A stretch of 21,674 nt of DNA from NCBI GenBank assembly GCA_946886065.1, contig CAMPHU010000061.1, forward strand, positions 1-21,674, written 5' to 3'. Below, piece by piece: positions 7,979 through 15,114 of this stretch. Numbering within the stretch: the stretch's first letter is position 1; every line of letters begins with the position of its first letter. This DNA is from an uncultured Massilia sp. GTDB taxonomy: Bacteria; Pseudomonadota; Gammaproteobacteria; Burkholderiales; Burkholderiaceae. A program made the translations under genes and the position numbers. The notes beneath the pieces are model-generated. The model worked only from the letters and a program-made list of their open reading frames with translations, ran no database searches and was not told where the DNA came from.

Positions 7979-9304
7979 TTAACAGATTGATACCTGCTTG
8001 TTGACTGCCTGCGCCGCATTGCGCTTGCAGGCCCGCGCATACTGCGCCAGCACGCGGCCGATCTTGTGCTCCAGCAGCGCGCGGCTGGCGGTTCCCAGCT
8101 GGCCCTGCAGCACGTCCAGGTACTGTTCCGGCAGGTGCTGGCTAAGGAGCGGCAGCGGAATCTCGATCGCGTCCAGGTTGGCGAACAGCTGCTCCACGGC
8201 GGCCGCCACCGGCGCTTCGCCCCAGTAGTAGCGGCAGCGGTCGGACAGGCCGTAGCGGCGCATCACGCGCTGCTCGTCGCTGCTGCCCGGGTAGTGCTTG
8301 CGCCAGTGTTCGGGCTTGGCCAGCATCACCTCGTCCAGCACCTGCATCAGGCGCGAGGAGCGCTCCGGCGCCACCAGCTCGTCCTCGATCTGGCACAGGG
8401 CCAGCAGGCCTTCGCGCAGGGCGAAGGTGGCGGCCGGGCCCACCTTGAGGATGGCGAAGTGGTCGCGCACCATCTCGTGCAGGCCGGATTCCTTCTGGTA
8501 GTCGGTGGAATGCGCCTCGAACACCAGGCCGGGCTGGCCCGCCACGAAAGCCGACAGGCTGGCCGCCTGGGCCGCGTCGTAGTGCTGGATATGGCTGTGG
8601 TCGAAGTCCACGCCCGGCTGCACCACCATGGCGATCACGCGGCGCCAGGCGTCGTGCAGGCCGGCGTCGAGGAAGGCGCGGCAATGCACTTCCAGCGTGC
8701 GCTGCGCCGCCTGCGGCGAGGTCGGCGCGCCCGCATCGGCCAGGGCCGACTCGCCGCCCGGCACCGGCACTTCGGTGCCGATCACATACACCGGCGGCGG
8801 GTGGCCGGCGCCGCGTGCGGCGGCTTCGGCCACGATGGCCAGGCGCACCGCGCGCCCGGCGACGATGGCGTCGTCCAGGGTCTGCGGGTCGTCGGCGCAG
8901 CGCATGCTGCAGTCCAGGTGGATCTTGTGGAAGCCGGCCGCCGCGTAGGCCGCGACCAGGGTCTCGGCCTTGGCCATGGCTTCCATTGCGGGGCGGCCCT
9001 GCCAGCCATTGGGGCCCAGGTGGTCGCCTCCCAGCACCAGGCGGTCGGGTGGAAAGCCGCGCTCGCGCGCCAGCTGTTCGACATAGGCGCGGAAGCGGGC
9101 CGGATTCATGCCGGTGTAGCCGCCGTACTGGTCGACCTGGTTCGAGGTCGCTTCGACCAGCAGCAGGGTGCCGTAGTCCTGCGCCACGCGCATGGCGGCG
9201 GTGAGGACGATCGGATGGCTGCAGCAGACGCTGTACAGTCCTGCCGCTTCGCCGCGGCGGTGCGCCTTGATGACTTGCTGGATGGGGGAGAGGGCCTGGC
9301 TCAT
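7979..9304 (-). CDS. agaZ: D-tagatose-6-phosphate pathway protein AgaZ/KbaZ (GatZ family)
   Basis: The product is 441 residues, typical of the GatZ/KbaZ family. The start MSQALSPIQQVIKAHRRGEA lies at ATG 9304-9302; the frame continues to 9904 only as a shadow of agaK. Family blocks include YSVCCSHPIVLTAAM, EATSNQVDQYGGYTGM (51-66), LGGDHLGPNGW (91-101), HKIHLDCSMRC, FEAHSTDYQ and HFAILKVGPAATFALRE. Family members were first described as the non-catalytic subunit of tagatose-1,6-bisphosphate aldolase; comparative genomics of GalNAc pathways has proposed a tagatose-6-phosphate kinase role. Either places it after AgaS. The start overlaps the agaK stop as ATGA, showing tight coupling. The partner aldolase KbaY/AgaY is not in this window. 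Confidence 0.93.
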   Translation of the reverse strand: MSQALSPIQQVIKAHRRGEAAGLYSVCCSHPIVLTAAMRVAQDYGTLLLVEATSNQVDQYGGYTGMNPARFRAYVEQLARERGFPPDRLVLGGDHLGPNGWQGRPAMEAMAKAETLVAAYAAAGFHKIHLDCSMRCADDPQTLDDAIVAGRAVRLAIVAEAAARGAGHPPPVYVIGTEVPVPGGESALADAGAPTSPQAAQRTLEVHCRAFLDAGLHDAWRRVIAMVVQPGVDFDHSHIQHYDAAQAASLSAFVAGQPGLVFEAHSTDYQKESGLHEMVRDHFAILKVGPAATFALREGLLALCQIEDELVAPERSSRLMQVLDEVMLAKPEHWRKHYPGSSDEQRVMRRYGLSDRCRYYWGEAPVAAAVEQLFANLDAIEIPLPLLSQHLPEQYLDVLQGQLGTASRALLEHKIGRVLAQYARACKRNAAQAVNKQVSIC

Positions 9305-10245
9305 GGTGCGCTCGTCTTCAGGTGTTGAAGGACCAACAGGGCTGCGCCGCGCGCGCCGCCGGCGTCGCCGAAGCGCGGCGGCATGATCGGCGGCACCTGG
9401 GCGCCGGCGAAAAGGTGGCGCTGGATGGCGCCGGGCAGCTGCTGGTACAGGTGGGGAAGCTGGGACAGCCCGCCGCCGAGCACGATGGCATGCGGATCGA
9501 GTGCCAGCACCAGGCTGGAAAATGCGTGGGCCAGCAGGTCCAGGTGGGCGGCCAGCGTCTTGACGGCGATGGCGTCGCCCGTATTGGCGCGCGCCGCGAT
9601 GACCATGGGCTCGGCGCCGTCGCCGCCGAAGTGGCGGTGCAGCATGCTCATGCCGGGGCCGGAGACGTAGCGTTCCATGCATCCCACGCGGCCGCAGGGG
9701 CAGGCGATCACCGGCAGCTTGTAGTGGGACAGCAGGTGGGCGGGCGCGGCCCAGTGGCCCCATTCGCCGGCGACGCCGTTGAAGCCGCGGTGCAGGCGGC
9801 CGCGCGCGCAGTAGCCGCCGCCGGCGCCGGTGCCGAGGATGGCGCCGAACATGGTCGGCAGGCCGTCGGCCGCCCCGCCTTTTGCTTCGGACAGGGCGAA
9901 GCACTGGCAGTCGTTGCCGATCGCCACGGGCCGCTGCAGCGCCTGTTCCAGTGCCGGGACGACCAGGCGGCCGTTCAGCGCCGGCACGTTGGAGCTGAGC
10001 TGGCGGCCGCTGACGGCATCGATCACGCCGGGCAGGCCGATGCCCACCGGCGCCGCGGCGCCCAGCGCGGTGTCGGCGCGCTGCACGATGCCGGCGATGG
10101 CCTGGACGAACAGCTGGAAATCGTGGCCGGGCGTGGCGATGCGCTCGCGGTAGACTTCATCCATCCGCGCATCGAAGGCGACCAGCTCGATCTTGCTGCC
10201 GCCGATATCGATGCCGTGGATGCCGGGCAGGTCAGGATGCGTCAT
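9301..10245 (-). CDS. agaK: ROK-family amino-sugar kinase, probable GalNAc kinase
   Basis: A 314-residue ROK sugar kinase expected to phosphorylate GalNAc (or GlcNAc) at O6 with ATP. Motifs: phosphate-binding DIGGSK (13-18), catalytic Asp112 in GNDCQCFALSEA, GTGAGGG (138-144), GEWGHW with H164, and the zinc knuckle CPCGRVGC (182-189) followed by MERYVSGPG. The 17-residue stretch between the GH pair and the first cysteine resembles E. coli NagK more than shorter ROK members, so GlcNAc activity cannot be excluded. The C-terminus has VLALDPHAIVLGGGLSQ and GDAGGARGAALL. Its start overlaps the end of agaS by 14 bases and its stop overlaps the agaZ start. The kinase stands in for a PTS here, as described for AgaK variants of the pathway. 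The symbol rests on context. Confidence 0.87.
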   Translation of the reverse strand: MTHPDLPGIHGIDIGGSKIELVAFDARMDEVYRERIATPGHDFQLFVQAIAGIVQRADTALGAAAPVGIGLPGVIDAVSGRQLSSNVPALNGRLVVPALEQALQRPVAIGNDCQCFALSEAKGGAADGLPTMFGAILGTGAGGGYCARGRLHRGFNGVAGEWGHWAAPAHLLSHYKLPVIACPCGRVGCMERYVSGPGMSMLHRHFGGDGAEPMVIAARANTGDAIAVKTLAAHLDLLAHAFSSLVLALDPHAIVLGGGLSQLPHLYQQLPGAIQRHLFAGAQVPPIMPPRFGDAGGARGAALLVLQHLKTSAP

Positions 10246-11368
10246 GGCGGTAGATGGTCACGCCCTTGACGACACGGTTGACCGTGCCGCTGGCGAAAGG
10301 ATTGTCGGGAGTCAGCTGCAGCGTGGCCGACAGGTGCAGGGCATACTGCTGGGCGAACAGCAGCCACAGGGGCGCGAGCCAGGCATCTGACAGGCTCGGG
10401 GTATCGATGTCGATGTCTCCACCCGGCCCGATGGTAAGGATGCGCCGGGCGATGCCGTCGCGGCGCACCTCCTCGACCAGGTCCGCCTCGTAGCGGCGCG
10501 ACAGCGCGCGGCCGCTGTTGAAGACGAAGACCACCGATTCGCCGTTCAGCACCGACTTGGGGCCGTGGCGGAAGCCCAGCGGCGTATTCGCCATCGCGGT
10601 CACGCGCCCGCCGGTGAGCTCGAGCAGCTTGAGGGCGCTTTCCTTGGCCAGGCCTTCCAGCGGGCCGCTGCCCAGGTAGACGACGCGCTCCGCCACCGTC
10701 GCCGCCAGGGCGGCGACCGGCGCCTCCCATGCGCGCAAGGCCTGCGCGGCCAGCTGGGCCAGGGCGGCGACGCGATCGGCTTGCTCGCCTTTGCCGAGGA
10801 CGCCCAGCGCCGCCAGCAGCATGCAGGTGAAGCTGCTGGTCATGGCGAAGCCGCGGTCGCAGCTGGCGGCCGGCATCAGGAGGGTGAAAGTGTTCGGATC
10901 GTCCGCGCCCTCGACGGCCAGCCGGCCCCCGGCATTGCAGGTGATGTTCAGCAGGCGCGCGCCCGGCACCAGTTCGCGCACCAGGTTGACGGCGGCCAGG
11001 CTTTCCGGGCTGTCGCCGCTGCGGGCGAAGGACACCAGCAGGGTAGGCGCGCTCGCATCCAGGTAGAGCTCGGGATGGGTCAGCAGGGTGGTGGTGGCCA
11101 GCGCGCGCACCTGGGCCGGCCAGGCAGCATTGATCTCGTCGGCGACGATCTCGCCGACATAAGCCGAGCTGCCGGCGCCGGTGAGGATCACCCGCTGCAG
11201 CGGATTCGCCAGGCAGCCGCCCAGGAAGGCCTCGACGCGTTCGCGCTCGCTGCGCAGGATCGCGGCCAGCGCGCTCCAGAGCGCCGGCTGCTGTGCGATT
11301 TCCTCGGCGGTGTGCAGGCCGCCGATGTCGCGCCACGCTTGTTGGCTTCGCTGCAGAAGAGTAGTCAT
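10232..11368 (-). CDS. agaS: AgaS: SIS-domain galactosamine-6-phosphate deaminase/isomerase
   Basis: The product is 378 residues with two SIS (sugar isomerase) domains, the usual size of AgaS. It turns galactosamine-6-phosphate into tagatose-6-phosphate with loss of ammonia. The N-terminus has the family-typical HTAEEIAQQPALW. The first SIS domain shows VILTGAGSSAYVGE (60-73) and VSFARSGDSPES (112-123); the second shows YLGSGPLEGLAKESALKLLE (231-250) and NTPLGFRHGPKSVL (261-274). It is the first gene of the leftward operon and overlaps agaK by 14 bases. The start has no Shine-Dalgarno; instead a CTTTCG operator-like box abuts the ATG. A promoter (TTGACT-17-TAAGAT) lies at 11430-11402, giving a leader of only about 25-30 bases. 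Confidence 0.92.
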   Translation of the reverse strand: MTTLLQRSQQAWRDIGGLHTAEEIAQQPALWSALAAILRSERERVEAFLGGCLANPLQRVILTGAGSSAYVGEIVADEINAAWPAQVRALATTTLLTHPELYLDASAPTLLVSFARSGDSPESLAAVNLVRELVPGARLLNITCNAGGRLAVEGADDPNTFTLLMPAASCDRGFAMTSSFTCMLLAALGVLGKGEQADRVAALAQLAAQALRAWEAPVAALAATVAERVVYLGSGPLEGLAKESALKLLELTGGRVTAMANTPLGFRHGPKSVLNGESVVFVFNSGRALSRRYEADLVEEVRRDGIARRILTIGPGGDIDIDTPSLSDAWLAPLWLLFAQQYALHLSATLQLTPDNPFASGTVNRVVKGVTIYRHDAS

Positions 11369-11401
11369 CGAAAGAAACGTAAAAAGTTTTTAGTGCGATC
11401 A

Positions 11402-11430
11402 ATCTTAAATAGAAAGTTTGCGAAAGTCAA
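11402..11430 (-). promoter_or_regulatory. Promoter of the leftward aga operon
   Basis: Reading leftward, TTGACT (11430-11425, five of six consensus matches) and TAAGAT (11407-11402, four of six) are separated by exactly 17 bases. CGAAAG/AGAAAG boxes at 11411, 11421 and 11434 overlap the spacer and -35, as expected for repression by the DeoR-family protein. Confidence 0.65.
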
Positions 11431-11636
11431 ACACGAAAGCAAAACGAAAGATATACGCGTGGAGGATGGGGCATTCTGACGTCCAGGCCCATCGAGCGCA
11501 GGCGATTTGCGCATGCTCTTGTGTTTGTTGCGCCACAATTCGAAAGTTTGCCTAGCAATTTTTCGATCAATCGAAAGATTTATCATGGCTTTCGTTCGCG
11601 GTTTGGAACTTTTTTAGGCTTTTTCTTTCCTTTTTG

Positions 11637-11665
11637 TTGACCTTCTTTGTTTTTGTTCATACATT
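11637..11665 (+). promoter_or_regulatory. Promoter of the rightward glycosidase/TonB operon
   Basis: TTGACC (11637-11642, five of six matches) and TACATT (11660-11665, four of six) are 17 bases apart. Transcription would start near 11672, leaving a leader of about 34 bases before the GH31 start. A CGAAAG box at 11691-11696 lies in the leader and three more boxes lie upstream at 11541-11594. Confidence 0.6.
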
Positions 11666-11705
11666 ATCCTCATCAAATCGCAAAACGATCCGAAAGACCT
11701 TGTCC

Positions 11706-14700
11706 ATGAAGCACGCATCTTCCCTGCATCGTCCTCTCGCTGTGTCGCTCCTGGCGCTGGCTGTCTCCTCCGCCTGGGCCGCGCCCCTCGGCGGCCTGCG
11801 CAGCGTCAGCCCGGGCCAGGCCGACGGCCCGTCCTGGGACCTGGTCTCGGATTCCGGCGCCCGCGTCCGTGTGAGCCTGCCGCGTGCGGATGTGGTGCGC
11901 ATCCAGGCCGGCCGCAAGGAACTGACCGGCCCCGGCGACAAGGCCGCGCCGATCGTGGTCGCCACGGCCGCCGGCGACGTGAAGCACGAATTCAAGGAAG
12001 AGAACGGCCAGCTGGTGTTCCGCACCGATGCGCTGACCCTGCGCGTGGACCGCAAGCCGCTGCGCTTCACCCTGTACCGCGCCGGCGAGACCCAGCCGCT
12101 GTGGCGCGAGCTGCAGGCCATCGACCTCGGCGACAAGCAAAGCGTGCAGGTGCTCTCCAGCGACAAGGCCGAGCGCTTCTTCGGCGGCGGCCAGCAGAAC
12201 GGCCGCTTCGAATTCAAGGGCCGCGAACTGCCGGTCTCGTACTCGGGTGGCTGGGAAGAGGGCGACCGTCCGAATCCCGCGCCCTTCCTGATGAGTTCCC
12301 GCGGCTGGGGCATGCTGCGCAACAGCTGGGCCGACGGCAACTACGACCTGCGCGAGGACAAGCAGCTCACCCTGCAGCACGCCGAGGGCCGCTTCGACGC
12401 CTATTACTTCGTCGGCAAGTCGATGCACGAGGTGCTGGCGCGCTACACCGAATGGACCGGCCGGGCGCGCATGCTGCCGCGCTGGGCCCTCGAATATGGC
12501 GACGCCGACTGCTATAACGACGGCGACAACGTCAAGAAACCGGGCACCGTGCCGCGCGGCTGGACCGACGGCCCCACCGGCAAGACGCCGGACGTGATCG
12601 ACAGCGTCGCGCGCAAATACCGCGAGCACGACATGCCGGGCGGCTGGATCCTGCCGAATGACGGCTACGGCTGCGGCTACACCGCGCTGCCGGAAACCGT
12701 GCAGGGCCTGGCGAAGCAGGGCTTCCGCACCGGACTGTGGACCGAGAACGGCGTCGACAAGATCGCCTGGGAAGTCGGCCAGGCCGGCAGCCGCGTGCAG
12801 AAGCTGGACGTGGCCTGGACCGGCAAGGGCTACCAGTTCTCGCTGGACGCCAACAAGTCCGCCTACGACGGCATCCTGAACAATTCGGATAGCCGCCCCT
12901 TCATCTGGACCGTGATGGGCTGGGCCGGCACCCAGCGCTACGCGGTGGCATGGACCGGCGACCAGAGCGCCAGCTGGGACTACATCCGCTGGCACGTGCC
13001 GACCCTGATCGGCTCCGGCCTGTCCGGCCAGGCTTACGCCACCGGCGACGTGGACGCCATCTTCGGCGGCAGCCCCGAAACCTTTACCCGCGACCTGCAG
13101 TGGAAGAGCTTTACCCCGGTGCTGATGGGGATGTCCGGCTGGTCGGCCAGCGCGCGCAAGCATCCGTGGTGGTTCGACGAGCCTTACCGCAGCATCAACC
13201 GCCGCTACCTCAAGCTCAAGCTGCGCCTGACGCCCTACATGTACAACCTGGCGCGCGAGGCCGAGGACACCGGCGCGCCGATCGTGCGCGGCCTGATGTG
13301 GGATCATCCGGACGACCCGGCCGCGCTGCTCGAAACGCACAAATACCAGTTCCTGCTGGGCCGCGACCTGCTGGTGGCGCCGGTCTACCGCAGCCAGGCC
13401 GTGAGCCAGGGCTGGCGCAAGGGCATCCACCTGCCGCAGGGCCGCTGGATCGATTACTGGGACGGCCGCCAGCTCACGGCCGGCGCGCCAGGGAAGGACA
13501 TCGACCTCCAGGTCAGCCTCGACAAGCTGCCGGTCTTCGTGCGCGCCGGCGCCATCGTGCCGATGTACCCGGAGATGCTGTACGACGGCCACAAGCCGAA
13601 AGACAGGCTTACCCTCGACCTGTATCCGCAGGGCGAGTCCGACTACACCCTGTACGAAGACGACGGCAACACCCGCCGCTACCAGCAGGGCGCCTTCAGC
13701 CGCCAGAAGATATCCATGCGCGAGGCGGGCGGCAAGGTGGAGGTCACCATCCATCCGGTCGAAGGCGCCTACGACGGCCAGGAAGCGAAGCGCGGCTACA
13801 GCCTGCGCATGCCCAGCCGCCAGCGTCCCGCCAAGGTGCTGATGAAGAACGCCGCGCTGAAAGAGCTGCCCGGCCGCGCCGAGTTCGACGCCGCCGATGC
13901 GGGCTGGTACTTCGATGCCACCGAACGCCTGGGCACCGTGCACGTCAAGGCGCCGGTCCAGGACATCCGCCAGGCCCTGGCCTTCGCGCTGGAAGGCATC
14001 ACCCGGGCCGCGGGCGACGATGCCTTCCCCGCCGCCCCGCCGCAAGGCCGCGCGCTGCCGCCGGACGCCATGGTCGTGGTGAACCGTCCTGCGGAAGAGC
14101 CGGGTCACCCGATGGAGAACGCGTTCGACGGCAATCCGGCCACCTGGTTCCGCACCGTGCGCAGCCAGGCCGTGAAGAGCGGGGCCCACGAATGGGTGAT
14201 CGGCTTCACCGAGCGCCGCCTGGTGGACGGCATCGAGATCGCGCCGCGCAGCGACGCCAACTGGAAGCACGGCCAGGTGCGCGACTACGAGATCTACCTG
14301 GCGGACAGCAATGGCGAGTGGGGCACGCCGGTCAAGCGCGGCCAGCTGACCCTGTCGAAGGACGTGCAGACCATCGCCTTCCCGGCCAGCGCCGGCCGCC
14401 TGCTGCGCTTCCGCGTGCTGAGCACCCAGAACCCGGACGGCAGCGGGGCAGCCGGCACCGATCCGATGGTCACGGCGGTCTCCGGCGGCGCGGCCGCCCG
14501 CGCCTTCGACGCCGCGGCCCCGGCCGAGGTGGCGCCGATCACCCTGTCCGAGTTCCGCATCCTCGAACACCCGGTGCCGGAGGGCCAGGAACTGCGGCGC
14601 TACCTGAGCGAGCTGCCGCTGCCGAAGAAGCTCGGCCGCGACAAGCCCGCCGGCAAGGCCAGCGAAATGCGCATGAACGGCCTGCGCTTCAACAGGGGCG

Positions 14701-15020
14701 TCGGCATGGGCCCGGCCGGTCGCCTCGACCTGCAGCTGGGCGGCGCCTGGCGCCTGCTGCGCGCCGACCTGGGCGTGGATGACAGCTGCCGCGAGGCGGG
14801 CGGGCTGCGCTTCCAGGTGTGGAGCGGCGAGCGCCTGCTCTACGACAGCGGCCTGGTGAAGGCCCCGGCCGTGGTCAAGCCGGAGATCGACGTGCGCGGA
14901 CTGGGCCAGCTCAGCCTGCGAACCCTCGGCGCAACGGGCGCCCAGCCTGCGCGAACGTGCGGCAACTGGGGCAACGCCGTGTTGATCGGCACGGAAGGCG
15001 CCACGGTCAAGCCCCGCTAG
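11706..15020 (+). CDS. Exported GH31 enzyme, probable alpha-N-acetylgalactosaminidase, with two C-terminal carbohydrate-binding domains
   Basis: A 1104-residue protein from ATG 11706 (MKHASSLHRPLAVSLLALAV), with a signal peptide cleaved after SSAWA. The ATG is chosen over an upstream TTG because it starts the signal peptide and follows the promoter. Residues about 40-255 form the N-terminal beta domain and about 256-560 the GH31 barrel, followed by beta domains to about 760. Blocks such as WILPNDGYGCGYT (314-326), TGLWTENGVDKIAWEVG (342-358) and VMGWAGTQRYAVAWTGDQ (403-420) resemble GH31 alpha-N-acetylgalactosaminidases (subfamily 18) rather than alpha-glucosidases. The likely nucleophile is D368 in KLDVAWTG and the acid/base D419 in WTGDQ. 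A CBM32/F5-8C-like domain spans about 786-905 (HPMENAFDGNPATWF) and an NPCBM-like domain about 960-1095. It probably releases terminal alpha-GalNAc from glycans in the periplasm or outside. First gene of the rightward operon. Confidence 0.88.
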   Translation: MKHASSLHRPLAVSLLALAVSSAWAAPLGGLRSVSPGQADGPSWDLVSDSGARVRVSLPRADVVRIQAGRKELTGPGDKAAPIVVATAAGDVKHEFKEENGQLVFRTDALTLRVDRKPLRFTLYRAGETQPLWRELQAIDLGDKQSVQVLSSDKAERFFGGGQQNGRFEFKGRELPVSYSGGWEEGDRPNPAPFLMSSRGWGMLRNSWADGNYDLREDKQLTLQHAEGRFDAYYFVGKSMHEVLARYTEWTGRARMLPRWALEYGDADCYNDGDNVKKPGTVPRGWTDGPTGKTPDVIDSVARKYREHDMPGGWILPNDGYGCGYTALPETVQGLAKQGFRTGLWTENGVDKIAWEVGQAGSRVQKLDVAWTGKGYQFSLDANKSAYDGILNNSDSRPFIWTVMGWAGTQRYAVAWTGDQSASWDYIRWHVPTLIGSGLSGQAYATGDVDAIFGGSPETFTRDLQWKSFTPVLMGMSGWSASARKHPWWFDEPYRSINRRYLKLKLRLTPYMYNLAREAEDTGAPIVRGLMWDHPDDPAALLETHKYQFLLGRDLLVAPVYRSQAVSQGWRKGIHLPQGRWIDYWDGRQLTAGAPGKDIDLQVSLDKLPVFVRAGAIVPMYPEMLYDGHKPKDRLTLDLYPQGESDYTLYEDDGNTRRYQQGAFSRQKISMREAGGKVEVTIHPVEGAYDGQEAKRGYSLRMPSRQRPAKVLMKNAALKELPGRAEFDAADAGWYFDATERLGTVHVKAPVQDIRQALAFALEGITRAAGDDAFPAAPPQGRALPPDAMVVVNRPAEEPGHPMENAFDGNPATWFRTVRSQAVKSGAHEWVIGFTERRLVDGIEIAPRSDANWKHGQVRDYEIYLADSNGEWGTPVKRGQLTLSKDVQTIAFPASAGRLLRFRVLSTQNPDGSGAAGTDPMVTAVSGGAAARAFDAAAPAEVAPITLSEFRILEHPVPEGQELRRYLSELPLPKKLGRDKPAGKASEMRMNGLRFNRGVGMGPAGRLDLQLGGAWRLLRADLGVDDSCREAGGLRFQVWSGERLLYDSGLVKAPAVVKPEIDVRGLGQLSLRTLGATGAQPARTCGNWGNAVLIGTEGATVKPR

Positions 15021-15060
15021 ACCACCTTTAACCTCAAGCGATGTCGGAGCCCCCTCCCTG

Positions 15061-15080
15061 GAGCGGGGAGGACCCCGCTC
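15061..15080 (+). other. Intercistronic hairpin between the GH31 and GH109 genes
   Basis: A perfect 8-bp stem, GAGCGGGG (15061-15068) with CCCCGCTC (15073-15080), and an AGGA loop. No T-run follows. A competing pairing of CCTCCC at 15053-15058 with the GGGAGG segment is also possible. It may shield the upstream mRNA from decay or tune the ratio of the two enzymes; it does not look like a terminator. Confidence 0.5.
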
Positions 15081-15114
15081 ATCCTTCGCATCGAAAAAAA
15101 GACGGAGACAGCAT

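Larger units (their letters stand above)
11369..11696. promoter_or_regulatory. AgaR-like operator array in the divergent control region
   Basis: Eight exact CGAAAG boxes fall within 330 bases. On the + strand: 11369-11374, 11421-11426, 11434-11439, 11445-11450, 11541-11546, 11572-11577 and 11691-11696; one inverted (CTTTCG) at 11589-11594. A near match, AGAAAG, is at 11411-11416. Four boxes from 11411 to 11450 start 10, 13 and 11 bases apart, about one helical turn, over the agaS promoter. The 10-mer GAAAGTTTGC occurs at 11412 and 11542, and CGATCAATC at 11396 and 11564. Proteobacterial AgaR sites are known to be built from similar repeats. No convincing gene is present; a 73-codon leftward frame here looks like chance. 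Confidence 0.7.

Noticed and set aside
9305..9904. 200-residue N-terminal extension of AgaZ
   Set aside because: It is Arg/Pro-rich shadow sequence of the agaK gene in another frame; normal GatZ length and the ATGA overlap support the start at 9304.
11365..11586. 73-codon leftward frame in the aga control region
   Set aside because: It covers the promoter and operator repeats, lacks a ribosome site, and its composition reflects the AT-rich regulatory DNA.
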